Origin: CAYUQT01 sp964596165
Lineage (GTDB): Bacteria > Planctomycetota > Phycisphaerae > UBA1845 > JAFGLZ01
Reading direction: 5' to 3'
NCBI GenBank assembly: GCA_964596165.1
Contig: CAZQTW010000030.1
Location: 6,838-70,837, forward strand
Length of the DNA stretch: 64,000 nt
In this document: positions 19,101-26,977 of the stretch, in pieces
How positions within the stretch are numbered: position 1 is the stretch's first letter
Layout: every line of letters begins with the position of its first letter
Position numbers and translations under genes: made by a program
The notes under the pieces: model-generated
What the model saw: only the letters and a program-made list of their open reading frames with translations
What the model was told of the DNA's origin: nothing
The model's database searches: none

Positions 19101-19484
19101 GGTTTCGGGCGAACTCTTGCGCTTGGCTATGATGCAGGGGTTGTACCCGGGGTTACGGGCGAATGTCGGCTTGAACCAGAGCTCAATGCCGGCGACGGGC
19201 AGATCGAGTTGCGGCGCCGGACCCATCGTGACGAATCGCTTCTGGGCCAGGACCACGGCCTTGCCGCCGCGAGGGCCGTCTTCAAAGACGGCCGGAGCGC
19301 CACATGGCCTGCCGGGGGCCATGCCCTTGGCGTCGCGGCAGTCACCGTCGAATGGCCAGTAGGCCACAAGATTCGGATCGGACGACACGAGCCGGGCGTA
19401 TTCCGCAACACCCTTCTCGGCCGCCGGCGCGATTGCGGCCGACGCCAGAACCATTGCGAACAGAAATAGTGGAACACGGTTCAT
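16170..19484 (-). CDS. secreted GH116 / DUF608 glycosidase with N-terminal LamG domain
   Basis: The product has 1,104 residues. The start at 19484 (MNRVPLFLFAMVLASAAIAP) gives a signal peptide and follows GGGAG; the frame extends to 19700 without support. Residues about 30-250 form a LamG / concanavalin-like carbohydrate-binding domain (DPNLVAYWPFDGDCRDA, GIELWFKPTF, WYYLVVTCRGDDLKLYLDG). From about 290 there is the GH116 N-terminal beta domain (VRLPVGGIGTGSIQIDG), and from about 640 the alpha/alpha barrel DUF608 (NCNHVWQYAQSHARLFPELG, GPQWNTLDGNLGGSTSWLG, GYDSAAAMMVYAG-like FEYSAAAMMVYAGLL). The D of NTLDG is at the place of the acid/base in GH116; the nucleophile was not fixed. By family it acts on beta-glucosides or related glycans. 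A Cys cluster (CGCNGGCCHGNC) precedes the barrel core. Confidence 0.85.
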   Translation of the reverse strand: MNRVPLFLFAMVLASAAIAPAAEKGVAEYARLVSSDPNLVAYWPFDGDCRDAKGMAPGRPCGAPAVFEDGPRGGKAVVLAQKRFVTMGPAPQLDLPVAGIELWFKPTFARNPGYNPCIIAKRKSSPETRFSVHIWGDYSCMAFWNGKQVVTFAPPRPIKAGTWYYLVVTCRGDDLKLYLDGLECKAMGPVAGFSFDARGFPLSVGSSTAEGAEHFEGSVDEVAIYSRVLSVSDVERHMDLMGAKPRITREQIAAEAAKRRAEREAKMKERLASFMTDERLLARGEPRVYSGKNLEAVRLPVGGIGTGSIQIDGAAARPVWQIFNNLSQASMPDSFFAIRLKPADGAPMVRALQTAPVGPFAPMKELTLRAEYPFGWFEFQDPALPLRVRMEVFNPLVPLVVRDSAIPCAIHNVTVANPTQKPVEVSLLATQQNAVGFAGKAEITGRTCADYGTNRNRIRRSADATILHMTTDKPKTAATFGDMTLCVLDPKASATTSWDTLDALLGDLTPDGTLSGAAEAGPSPAGQTVDGALASSFVLEPSAERTVAFVLTWHFPNGAHGHEAWGGRGNMYANVWSDALDVAHEVVSRLDDLTSLTRAYHDTLYASNLPRWLIDRIGSQLVVLRSQTCFWTRSGYFGGWEGCGCNGGCCHGNCNHVWQYAQSHARLFPELGRIMREQAFRFQAPDGGIPHRQPASHPAFDGQCGDILGAYREHLCSPDGAWLSRHWPNIKRAMDYTITTWDKDEDGILAGPQWNTLDGNLGGSTSWLGTMYLAALAACEKMALLQNDDVAQRYARIRMAGAKKQDETLFNGEYYIQIADPVPQQDYGNGCHIDQVLGQWWAHQLDLGWLYPPDRVRTAMGSLFRYNLQLDFVGIQQIPRKFVADEDPGMQMITWPKDDRPPKHILYADEVMSGFEYSAAAMMVYAGLLKEGLAVVRAAYDRYDGRLRTGLTPGDTASWGRSGNPFCDDECGKFYARPMSIWSMLLACQGFLYDGPAGVIGFRPIWRPEDHCSFFTAAEGWGLFTQTRAAGKQIERIELHGGRLRLKELVFELPPEAKAIQVTVTLGVKSVEAMMTPSGNTVRIRLNAPVVVQTGKMIEVSLTW

Positions 19485-19592
19485 GATTGCGCTCTCCCAA
19501 AGGATGCGGGCCGATTGTTCGGCAGGCAGTGGCACAAATTGTACTTGCGTCCGCCGGCCTTCGGCTACGGGGAACCATCGTCGGACCGGGGA

Positions 19593-19700
19593 GTGAAACG
19601 GCCCCGAAGGGGCCCGACAAGAGCAGCCGGGAGCACGCCAAGCGACGCCCCCGGGATGCGTGAACCCCCAAATCTTCCAAGCCCTGAAAGGGCGCGACAT
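19593..19700 (+). repeat. REP-like palindromic element, left copy
   Basis: It contains GGCCCCGAAGGGGCC, then CCGGGAG..CCCCCGGG, GCGTGAACCCCCAA and CAAGCCCTGAAAGGGCGCGA. The same order of blocks is seen at 20038-20127 next to the transposase gene and, inverted, at 20586-20700. Confidence 0.7.
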
Positions 19701-19790
19701 GGAACAGATGATCGTATCCTAGTTGCACCCCTTTAAGGCGGGCAACCAGTCGCTGATGGCGCGACGAATTGCCACCCGGGAGCAGACGTG

Positions 19791-20050
19791 TTGTCAGGCC
19801 CGAGTGGGCGCACGAAAATAATCAGGACGATTCGTCCCTAGCGTGCGTTGTCAGGCCCGAAGGGCCGCATGAGAACAATCGGGATCATTCGTCCCTGNNN
19901 NNNNNNNNNNNNNNNNNNNNNNNNNNNNNNNNNNNNNNNNNNNNNNNNNNNNNNNNNNNNNNNNNNNNNNNNNNNNNNNNNNNNNNNNNNNNNNNNNGAG
20001 AACAATCGGGATCATTCGTCCCTGGCGTGCGTTGTCAGGCCCGAAGGGCC
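19791..20050 (+). repeat. 57-bp tandem repeat interrupted by the assembly gap
   Basis: Units start at TTGTCAGGCC: 19791, 19848 (57 bp apart), and again at 20032 after the N run. Each unit holds GGCCCGAAGGGCC (degenerate in unit 1) and ends with ATCATTCGTCCCT or a close variant. The copy number cannot be read because of the gap. Confidence 0.8.
19898..19997. other. assembly gap (100 N)
   Basis: Exactly 100 N, the common placeholder for a gap of unknown length. It falls inside the tandem repeat, which explains why assembly stopped here. Confidence 0.99.
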
Positions 20051-20127
20051 GCGAGAGAATAGCCGGGGGCGCAGCCCCCGGAAAGCGTGAACCCCCAACT
20101 GCTCCAAGCCCTGAAAGGGCGCGATAG
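20038..20127 (+). repeat. REP-like palindromic element adjacent to RAYT gene
   Basis: It contains GGCCCGAAGGGCC, GCCGGGGGC/GCCCCCGG and CAAGCCCTGAAAGGGCGCGA. It ends 2 bases before the transposase ATG. Confidence 0.75.
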
Positions 20128-20129
20128 GC

Positions 20130-20582
20130 ATGGCACAATCTCTGGCTTGCGTTCTCGTTCATATCGTGTTCAGCACGAAGAATCGCGTGCGGTTGATCAT
20201 GCCCGACGTGGAATCGGAACTGCACGCGTATCTCGGCGGCATCTGCAAGCGGTTGAAGAGCCCGGCCCTATCGGTGGGAGGGACAGACGACCACGTTCAC
20301 CTCTTGTGCTCCTTGGCCCGCACCGTGTCTTTGTCTGACCTGCTCGAAGAGGTCAAAGCGGGGTCCTCGAAATGGATGAAGACGAAGGGCTCGGACTACG
20401 CCAGCTTCCTCTGGCAGGATGGGTATTCCGCATTCTCGATTGGACGATCGGGTGAGCCGAATGTTCGCGGATACATCGATCGTCAGAAGGAGCATCACCG
20501 TCGGGTTTCCTTCCAGGATGAGCTCCGGGCATTTCTGCGAAAGTATCGCGTCGAGTACGACGAACGCTACATATGGGATTGA
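20130..20582 (+). CDS. REP-associated tyrosine transposase (RAYT / Y1 IS200-like)
   Basis: The product has 150 residues, the usual size. By family it is a Y1 HUH nuclease that nicks single-stranded DNA at REP palindromes. The HUH motif is DDHVHLL (H55, H57 region), and the candidate catalytic Tyr is in VRGYIDRQKEHH near residue 114. The opening ACVLVHIVFSTKNR is typical of the family. It is flanked by direct REP elements on the left and an inverted one on the right, so the locus is a self-contained REPtron. The ATG at 20130 begins right at the end of a REP copy, so REP folding may affect expression. Confidence 0.9.
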   Translation: MAQSLACVLVHIVFSTKNRVRLIMPDVESELHAYLGGICKRLKSPALSVGGTDDHVHLLCSLARTVSLSDLLEEVKAGSSKWMKTKGSDYASFLWQDGYSAFSIGRSGEPNVRGYIDRQKEHHRRVSFQDELRAFLRKYRVEYDERYIWD

Positions 20583-20585
20583 GTG

Positions 20586-20700
20586 TGTTCCTACGGCGCC
20601 CCTTCAGGGCTTCGGGGTTATCTGGCGTCCGATTCCCGGGGGCTACGCCCCCGGCTATTCTCCTTCGCCCTTTCAGGGCGCACGAGTTCCGAATGCCGAC
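20586..20700 (-). repeat. REP-like palindromic element, inverted right copy
   Basis: On the minus strand the same block order is read: CCCTGAAAGGGCG, AGAATAGCCGGGGGCGTAGC, CCCCGGG, then GCCCTGAAGGGGCGCC. It is inverted relative to the two left copies. Confidence 0.75.
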
Positions 20701-20726
20701 CACGCCAGGCAAATCTGTCGCCACAT

Positions 20727-21099
20727 GGACGCCGAACAAGCGTTCCTGCGGCGCATCGCCGAGCTTGGCATGACGCCCGGTTACCACCCCGGCCAATTCC
20801 GCATTCGGACAACCCGCCTGTCGAATCTGATCGCGACGCTCTTGAACGAGGGCTGGGCGGTGCTGGGAAATCGCCTCGCGTTCCATCAATCGGGCGACGT
20901 CTCGGTCGCCCTGAGCAGTGGGATCGACTGATTCGAGCTCGAAGGCGTGGTCGATTTCGACGGCCAATCGGTCCCGTTGCCGGAGCTGTTGGCCGCCTAT
21001 CGCAAAGGGGAACGATTCGTCCGGCTCGGCCAAACTGCTGATTCCGTCCCCGCGTTACGGTATGGCTCGATCGTCACGAGTGTTTGTGGCGGAGGGTAA
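20727..21099 (+). pseudogene. SNF2-family helicase fragment with in-frame stop
   Basis: From the ATG at 20727 the frame reads MDAEQAFLRRIAELGMTPGY, then IRTTRLSNLIATLLNEGWAV and DVSVALSSGID. A TGA comes exactly where family members have TGG (SGIDWFELEG), and the frame continues FELEGVVDFDGQSVPLPELL, AAYRKGERFVRLG. This matches the N-terminal accessory region of large bacterial SNF2/SWI2 helicases (from memory). The ATPase part is absent. It lies directly after the RAYT/REP locus, so transposition or repeat recombination may have broken the gene. Confidence 0.7.
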
Positions 21100-21319
21100 G
21101 GAAGACGACTGCCACAGAGTAGGATAGCGAGTGCAGCTCTGTGCGATCTCGGACCAGGGAAGGGGGCCAAGCTCACTTCTTGCAAGTCCGCAGGCCAAGC
21201 GCGACCCCAGACATCACCTGCCATTGCTCCCACACGAGTTCATCTGCGCCGGAGGGCCCCAGAGCCTTGGTGTTCCTGCCACACCGCGCTGGATCCATCC
21301 GAGCTGCGCACTTTCTCAC

Positions 21320-21550
21320 TCAGCGCGCGTCGGGCACGCGAGTCTTCGCCAAACTGACAAGGGACCTTAGCGCGGCATTGACCGCTCGGTCATTGGGAAA
21401 GCACCGGACCACGTCGGGCGACAAGAGAACCAGATTGGTCCCTGCTTTGTATCGCTTGGCGTATTTCCCCCTTACCCCGCCCTTCAGCCTGCTCAGGTCG
21501 TATTCCGCCCTCAAGTCATCGTCTACATATCTTCTAGGAGCCTTCTTCAT
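21320..21550 (-). CDS. small antitoxin-like conserved hypothetical protein
   Basis: The product has 76 residues: MKKAPRRYVDDDLRAEYDLS, then KLKGGVRGKY-like RLKGGVRGKYAKRYKAGTNL and VLLSPDVVRCFPNDRAVNAA. I recognise this as a widespread small family (RGKYAKRYxxGTNxVxLxPDVxxxFP) that is usually found beside a toxin-like partner and thought to be an antitoxin. No partner is visible on either side. It ends 86 bp inside the region after the SNF2 fragment. It starts 3 bases after the SMP-30 gene stop on the same strand, so it may be its operon mate. Confidence 0.6.
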   Translation of the reverse strand: MKKAPRRYVDDDLRAEYDLSRLKGGVRGKYAKRYKAGTNLVLLSPDVVRCFPNDRAVNAALRSLVSLAKTRVPDAR

Positions 21551-21553
21551 ATT

Positions 21554-22459
21554 CTACTGGCTCCCCACACCCTTGGTCCGCGTGCGAATCGAATACAGCC
21601 CCTTGCCGGCCGTGATAAAGAGGGTCTGGCGATCCTGGCCGCCGAAGCACACGTTGGCCGTCCAGGGTTCGGGGACGTCGATCTGGTCGATCTTCTTACC
21701 GGTCTTGTCGAACACGGGCACGCCCTTGCCGGTGAGATAGACGTTGCCCTCGTTGTCGATGGTCATCCCGTCGGAGCCCATCTCGCAGAAGAGGCGCTTG
21801 TTGACCAGCGAGCCGTCCTTCTGGATGTCGTAGGCGTAGGTCTTGCCCCCCTTGATGTCGGTCACGTAGAGAGTCTTGCCGTCGGGCGTGCCGATGAGGC
21901 CGTTGGGCTGCTGGAGATCGTCAATGACCCGCACCAGCTTCTTGCGCTTCGGTGAGAAGAAATAGACCGCCTCCACCTCCTGCTCGGCCGGCCCTCGTTT
22001 CCAATAGTCGCGTTTGTAGAACGGGTCGCTGAAGTACATCCCACCGTCCGGGCGTATCCACACGTCATTGGGCGCGTTCAAGAGCTTGCCGTTGTACTCC
22101 TTGAAGAGCACGGTCACCTTCTTGTCCGGCGTGATCAGCCACATCTCGTTCTTGTCGTCGGCGCAGGCGATCAGGTTGCCCTTCGCGTCGAAGCACAGGC
22201 CGTTGGAGCGCCCGCACGGCTGCATGAACGTCGTGAGCTTGCCGTCGATGCTCCAAATGAGGATCCGGTCGTTGGGCTGGTCGGTGAAGTAGACGTTGCC
22301 GTCCTTGTCGCAGGCCGGCCCCTCGGTGAACGCGAACCCGCCCGACAGTTTCTCCAGCTTCGCCCCGGTGGCGACCACGCCGCCGTCGCCGGTCCGGGCG
22401 AACGAACCGGCCAAGCCGATCATCGCCAGTGTTGCCGCGATTGCCGTTTGTTTTGTCAT
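21554..22459 (-). CDS. SMP-30 / gluconolactonase family protein, exported
   Basis: The product has 301 residues with a signal-peptide-like start (TAIAATLAMIGLAGSFA). It is a six-bladed propeller of the SMP-30/gluconolactonase type: GFAFTEGPACDKDGNVYFTD (the metal-ligand Glu is in TEGP), LLNAPNDVW (ligand Asn), and QPNGLIGTPDGKTLYVTD with the ligand Asp in the later GSDGMTIDNEGNVYL. By family it hydrolyses sugar lactones with a bound divalent metal. The start at 22459 follows GGGAG. It is divergent from the GT-C gene at 22664. Confidence 0.88.
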   Translation of the reverse strand: MTKQTAIAATLAMIGLAGSFARTGDGGVVATGAKLEKLSGGFAFTEGPACDKDGNVYFTDQPNDRILIWSIDGKLTTFMQPCGRSNGLCFDAKGNLIACADDKNEMWLITPDKKVTVLFKEYNGKLLNAPNDVWIRPDGGMYFSDPFYKRDYWKRGPAEQEVEAVYFFSPKRKKLVRVIDDLQQPNGLIGTPDGKTLYVTDIKGGKTYAYDIQKDGSLVNKRLFCEMGSDGMTIDNEGNVYLTGKGVPVFDKTGKKIDQIDVPEPWTANVCFGGQDRQTLFITAGKGLYSIRTRTKGVGSQ

Positions 22460-22663
22460 GACGTGTTACTCCCGCGAGAAGTCGATCCGCCGAACGGCCG
22501 GACTCATGGTGTACCGCACCCGGAATCGTAACCGATCGGGCCTCGGGCAAACAGCCCCCCAGCGTCCTGCTTTGAAACACCGCCGGCACAAGCTACACTG
22601 CGATCGGGCGATGCGTCTTCCGAGAAGCCTCTCGCGGCGTGGACGGATTGAGAACCGAGAACG

Positions 22664-24268
22664 ATGGCTGATGACACCCCTATTCCGCGCGATCAGACTC
22701 AACCGCCTCGCGGCGCCTCGCGGTTGCTCGTGTGCGTCCTTCTGTTGATCGGTCTGTCCTTCCGGCTTTCCGGCTTCCTCAATCAGGAGGGCCGGCTCCT
22801 CGGGATGTTCCCCACCGAGGACGGATATCTCACCTTGACCATCGCTCGCAACATCGGCATAGGCAACGGCATGACCACCGCCGCGGGAACCCTGCCGACA
22901 AACGGCACGCAGCCCTTGGTCACGTTTCTTTGGGCGATTGGCTACCGGCTCGTCGGGGGCGACAAGGTGCTGGGCGTGGTCGTCGTGCTTATCCTGGAGC
23001 TGACGATCTCCTGCCTGGTCGCCTGGTCGCTGTATCGGCTGGGCCGAGTCCTGCCGGTCAGTCATTTCAACGGCGCGCCGATCGCCGCGCTGGCTTCGGC
23101 AGTCTGGTTCGCGAACCCCTTCTACACCCGCGAGGCGATGAATTGTCTGGAAACAGGTGCGAACGCACTGATCGTCGTCCTGGCCGTTCATGCCTTCGTC
23201 TCGCTTTGGACGTCCGATCAGGAACCTCCGCCGTTCAAACGATGCGTCGAGGTCGGCGCTCTGCTCGGGTTGGCCTTCTGGGTTCGCAACGACGGCTGCC
23301 TGCTGGTCCTGGCCGCCTGCCTGACTCGGGCGTTGGGCGGATACCGTCTTATGCGGTTGGGTTTCGCGAGGCGGATCGGCGAGGCCGCCGTCATCGGCGG
23401 AACCGCGCTGTCGATCGCCGCGCCCTGGCTGATCAACAATTACGCTCGATTCGGCCATCTCATGCCGATCAGTGGCATTGCCGAGTCGCACTTTGGTCCG
23501 GGTTCCTCCGTCAGGCTGTTGATCGTCGTCCTCTGCGACTACATTCTGGCCTGGGTTCCGCTGTCCGTGTTCTTCAGTTTCCGATCTCCGCCGCTGTGGG
23601 TCGTTGTTTTCGCGGGTCTTGTGGTTGTCTTGCTGTTGATCCGGTTGGCGCGACTCTGCCGACGGACGAACTCGGTCATGCGGGCGTTCGTGTGCGTGGT
23701 CGGGCTCTACGGTGTGGCCCTTGCCGTGTTTTACGGTCTTTACTTCGGCGTCCCGTATTTCCTGTACCGCTTCCTCTTTCCCTTGAGCACCTTTTTGGCG
23801 ATCGCCTGGGCCGCGGCGGCCTATGGCCTCTGGCGCCGCCTGACCCGTCGCCTGCCGCGCCGGTGGTGTCGGGTTGCGCCGGCGCTGCTCGTGGCCTATG
23901 CGGTCGTGCTGACGTATCTGATCTATGACCTGACGAAGGCCGACCGGTTCTTCAAGGCCGTGCACCACTTCGAAACACATGTACCCGAGGAATGCTGGCT
24001 CGGCGGATTCCAGACCGGCATCGTCGGCTACTTCCACGACCGGACCATCAACCTCGACGGCAAGGTCAACGCCGATGCCTTGCGTGCGCGGCTGGAGGAG
24101 AATCTGTCGTCCTATATCGTCCGAAGTCCGATCGAGCGGCTGTACGGATGGGAAGGCATGCTCGGCGCGATTCGGACGGCCACCATCGCCGAGCACTTCG
24201 AGCTGGAGTTCAGGGATCCCAACGAAGGGTTGACGATCCTCCGCCGACGAAGCCTCCCCTCGTTTTGA
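22664..24268 (+). CDS. GT-C-type multi-pass membrane glycosyltransferase
   Basis: The product has 534 residues with about ten hydrophobic segments (LLVCVLLLIGLSFRLSGFL, VVVVLILELTISCLVAW, VVFAGLVVVLLLIRLARL and others). After the first segment, in the first extracytoplasmic loop, FPTEDGYLTL (E52-D53) resembles the acidic motif of GT-C enzymes that use lipid-linked sugars. A soluble C-terminal domain follows residue 425 (TGIVGYFHDRTINLDGKVN). By family it would move a sugar from a polyprenyl-phosphate carrier to an acceptor on the outer face of the membrane. The acceptor is unknown. Two other GT-C proteins lie at 36423 and 42448. The ribosome-binding site is weak. Confidence 0.7.
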   Translation: MADDTPIPRDQTQPPRGASRLLVCVLLLIGLSFRLSGFLNQEGRLLGMFPTEDGYLTLTIARNIGIGNGMTTAAGTLPTNGTQPLVTFLWAIGYRLVGGDKVLGVVVVLILELTISCLVAWSLYRLGRVLPVSHFNGAPIAALASAVWFANPFYTREAMNCLETGANALIVVLAVHAFVSLWTSDQEPPPFKRCVEVGALLGLAFWVRNDGCLLVLAACLTRALGGYRLMRLGFARRIGEAAVIGGTALSIAAPWLINNYARFGHLMPISGIAESHFGPGSSVRLLIVVLCDYILAWVPLSVFFSFRSPPLWVVVFAGLVVVLLLIRLARLCRRTNSVMRAFVCVVGLYGVALAVFYGLYFGVPYFLYRFLFPLSTFLAIAWAAAAYGLWRRLTRRLPRRWCRVAPALLVAYAVVLTYLIYDLTKADRFFKAVHHFETHVPEECWLGGFQTGIVGYFHDRTINLDGKVNADALRARLEENLSSYIVRSPIERLYGWEGMLGAIRTATIAEHFELEFRDPNEGLTILRRRSLPSF

Positions 24269-24406
24269 ACCGCATGCGGAAGGACCTGAGCCCTTCGGAC
24301 GGATCCGAGCGCCGAGTGTCCGGACTATCGGCGGGAGGAGTCGGAAGTCCGCTTCAACCCACGACGAGGCGGCTTGCATTCGCCGCGAGCCGGGTGGGAC
24401 GGGCAG

Positions 24407-25378
24407 CTACTCCTCGGGTGGGCTGGTGGGTTCCGTCGGGTCGTAGGCGGGAATATCCACCCGCTTGGCGCCGCGTTCGCGGGGGATCGGCGTGTAGCCG
24501 ATCCGGCGGATCGCCGCTTGGCCGTCGGGGGAATAGAGGTAGTCGATCAGGTCTTTGGCGGCCTCGTCCGGCGGGTCGGTCGTCCACAGCCAGATCGTCT
24601 TGGCCAGCGCCCACTGATCGGCCTCGAGCGTGTCGAAATCCGGACGGCGGGCGACGGGCGCGAGCGTGGTCTTGATGCCCATATAGGGCGCGACGTCCTG
24701 ATGCCCGACCTCGGCCAATCCCATCGCCAACTCGTTTTGACGGACCAGTTCCACGATCTTGGCGTGCGAGTCGATCTCCTCCCACGGCGGGTTGGTCATG
24801 AAGAGGCGGGCGATTTGCATGAACAGCCGGCCGCCGCGCGTGCCGCGATCGGGCCCGTACAGGGTGATCGGATCGCGCGAGCCGCCCAATGCCGACCAGA
24901 CCTTGATCTGCCCGCGCATGATCTGCTTGAACTGTTCGGCGGTGATTTCCTTGATCGGGTTGTCGGGGTGAATGTAGATCGCGTAGGCGTCCCAGGCGAT
25001 TCGCCAGCCGCGGGGCAGATTGCCGTGCTTGTCGCGATAATTCTTCGCCTCGTACCAGGCGATCTTCTGGCTGGTGCAGGCGACGTTGCACACCCCCTCG
25101 GTCAGCGACTTGAAGCCGTCGATGCTGAACCGGATCTTGCCGACGCGCTGCACCTCGAAGGGCACCGACCGGCATCGCATGGCGAGGCTCTCGACGAGTT
25201 CGACGGGAATCTGTGCCCCGCCGAGTCTCAGGTGACGGGTCGGCATGCGGGCCACCCGCCAGGACTGTCGCCACCCCGCGACCATGTCGCTGCAACCGGT
25301 GCACAGCAACGCGCCGGCGGAGAGCAGGAGACAAGACCACAGGGTCAGAGGGCGAAACGAACGACACACACCCCGCAT
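24407..25378 (-). CDS. PstS-like phosphate/anion-binding lipoprotein
   Basis: The product has 323 residues. The start at 25378 (MRGVCRSFRPLTLWSCLLLS) gives a lipoprotein signal with lipobox LCTGC. The rest resembles PstS-type type II periplasmic binding proteins: KIRFSIDGFKSLTEG, GWRIAWDAYAIYIHPDNPIK, EITAEQFKQIMRGQIKVWSA and ITLYGPDRGTRGG. The phosphate-loop Ser/Thr and Arg of PstS appear replaced or shifted, so the ligand is uncertain. No pst transport genes are in the window. It starts 10 bases after the stop of the ROK regulator gene on the same strand, so the two are probably one operon. Confidence 0.78.
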   Translation of the reverse strand: MRGVCRSFRPLTLWSCLLLSAGALLCTGCSDMVAGWRQSWRVARMPTRHLRLGGAQIPVELVESLAMRCRSVPFEVQRVGKIRFSIDGFKSLTEGVCNVACTSQKIAWYEAKNYRDKHGNLPRGWRIAWDAYAIYIHPDNPIKEITAEQFKQIMRGQIKVWSALGGSRDPITLYGPDRGTRGGRLFMQIARLFMTNPPWEEIDSHAKIVELVRQNELAMGLAEVGHQDVAPYMGIKTTLAPVARRPDFDTLEADQWALAKTIWLWTTDPPDEAAKDLIDYLYSPDGQAAIRRIGYTPIPRERGAKRVDIPAYDPTEPTSPPEE

Positions 25379-25388
25379 CGCAGACCCC

Positions 25389-26645
25389 CTAGTTCGCGTC
25401 ATGGGTATGAACCGCCGTCGCTTGCGGATCGTCCGAACCCTCACCCGCCAGCCGGGCCAACATCTGATCGGTCACGATCGTAGCAGCGCCGATCGGCGCC
25501 GCCAATGGCCCGAGCGGAGAGATGATCACGCGCGTCTTGCCGACGAGCATGGGGAGGATGGTGTGGTTCAGCTTGCGGATGATTCGCTCGGCCAGGACCG
25601 AGGCGCCCGCCAGACCGTCCTCTTCGCCGGCGAGGATGCCACCCAGGACGACCAGTTCCGGGTTGAGGACGTTCGCGGTATTCGCCAATGCCTGACCCAA
25701 ATGATCCCCGGCCGTATTCAACAGATTGACCGCCAGCCGATCGTTCTCGCGAGCCGCCTCCAGGATCGTCGCGATGGTGATCAACTCCGTCCGTCCGCCC
25801 GCCCGGCTCAGGATGCTCGACTGAACGCCGCGGCCGATCGCGTCGATCGCGCCGGCGACGATGGCCGGCGGCGAGGCGACCGACTCGAGGCACCCAAAGT
25901 TGCCGCAGTGACAGATCGGCCCGTTGGGATCGACGACGCTGTGGCCCAGTTCGCCGGCATGGCCCAGATGACCTCGCAGCAAAACGCCGCCCGATACGAC
26001 GCCCAGGCCGATACCCTTGCCGACGTGGAGGTACAGGAAATCGTCCGACAATCGACCGGCGCCGCGCCGCACCTCGGCCTGCGAGGCGGCCTGCACGTCG
26101 TTCCACACCACGACGGGCTGGTCGAACCGCTTCTCGAGAATCTCACGAATGGGAACGTCGTGCCAGTCGGAGACGTAGGGGAACTGGAGCGAGACGCCCT
26201 TTCGGCTGTCCACGATGCCGCTGATGGCCACCCCGATCCCCGCGGGGCGCCGAACCTTGTCGTGGCTCAGGAGGAGCTGAGCGGTTTGCGTGATCTCGTC
26301 GAGGACCCGCTTGCGGTCGAACTCGCCCCGGGTGGGTCCGCCCACGCGGGCCAATACGCGCCCGTCCATGTCCGTCAGCACGCCGACGACCTCGCGACGA
26401 CTGACGGCCAGCCCGACCGCCTGGGCAAAATCCGTGTTCAGCCTCACCGTCGCCGCCGGCCGACCGCCCGTGCTCTGGGCGTACCCAGAGTCGACCACCA
26501 ACCCTTCGGTGAGCATGTCCCGGACCAGGACGCCCGCGGTGGGCAGCGACGTCGCGAGCTGCTCGGCAATCTGAGGACGACTGAACACCTCGCCGTCACG
26601 CAGCATCTCTAACAGTTGCCAGCGCAGCCGTGCCCGTTCCGACAT
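25389..26645 (-). CDS. ROK-family transcriptional regulator (NagC/XylR type)
   Basis: The product has 418 residues and starts at 26645 (MSERARLRWQLLEMLRDGEV), where the winged helix-turn-helix begins (FSRPQIAEQLATSLPTAGVL). The ROK sugar-kinase-like part follows: PAGIGVAISGIVDSRKG, LHVGKGIGLGVVSGG, HAGELGHSVVDPNGP and the zinc motif CHCGNFGCLES. This is a repressor or activator of sugar-uptake or catabolic genes whose DNA binding is relieved by a sugar. The phosphotransfer Asp of kinases is not expected to matter. Its own operon continues with the PstS-like lipoprotein. nagA (40558) is too far to call a target from sequence alone. Confidence 0.88.
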   Translation of the reverse strand: MSERARLRWQLLEMLRDGEVFSRPQIAEQLATSLPTAGVLVRDMLTEGLVVDSGYAQSTGGRPAATVRLNTDFAQAVGLAVSRREVVGVLTDMDGRVLARVGGPTRGEFDRKRVLDEITQTAQLLLSHDKVRRPAGIGVAISGIVDSRKGVSLQFPYVSDWHDVPIREILEKRFDQPVVVWNDVQAASQAEVRRGAGRLSDDFLYLHVGKGIGLGVVSGGVLLRGHLGHAGELGHSVVDPNGPICHCGNFGCLESVASPPAIVAGAIDAIGRGVQSSILSRAGGRTELITIATILEAARENDRLAVNLLNTAGDHLGQALANTANVLNPELVVLGGILAGEEDGLAGASVLAERIIRKLNHTILPMLVGKTRVIISPLGPLAAPIGAATIVTDQMLARLAGEGSDDPQATAVHTHDAN

Positions 26646-26977
26646 GGTCGGTACCCGATCCAACCCCCAAAGACGATTCACTACATCGGGCTGATTATAG
26701 GTCCGCCCTTGCCAAAGACAACAGGGACAGGCGTCGGCATTCAGCAACTCGCCCGGTCCGTGGAAACGCACACCGGGACGTGACAATCCTGACGGGCGTC
26801 GTTTGCCCTGAAGGGGCGCGATACGAGCCGGGTGGAGAAGCCTTGACGTTTGGTCGCGCTTTCAAGGTTTGAACCCCTCGCGACGCACTTTCTGCGGAAG
26901 CTGCGCAGCGCTCCGCGCCCGGCTGATCCCCATCGTTCACGCACGGGATCTGCGCCCTTCAACCCGGCAAGCAAAAC
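26646..26977. other. intergenic region with REP-like remnant
   Basis: No gene is supported. At about 26801-26835, TTTGCCCTGAAGGGGCGCGA followed by ACGAGCCGGG resembles the CCTGAAAGGGCGCGA block of the REP elements at 19.6-20.7 kb. The promoter of the ROK gene should lie in the left part. Confidence 0.5.

Larger units (their letters stand above)
19485..20129. other. repeat-rich gap upstream of the RAYT gene
   Basis: This holds the promoter side of the leftward GH116 gene, then REP-like palindromes, a 57-bp tandem repeat and 100 N. No gene is supported. Confidence 0.7.

Noticed and set aside
22466..24379. A 637-codon leftward frame opposite the GT-C gene
   Set aside because: Gln/Asp/Arg-rich antisense of a hydrophobic membrane protein; typical artefact.
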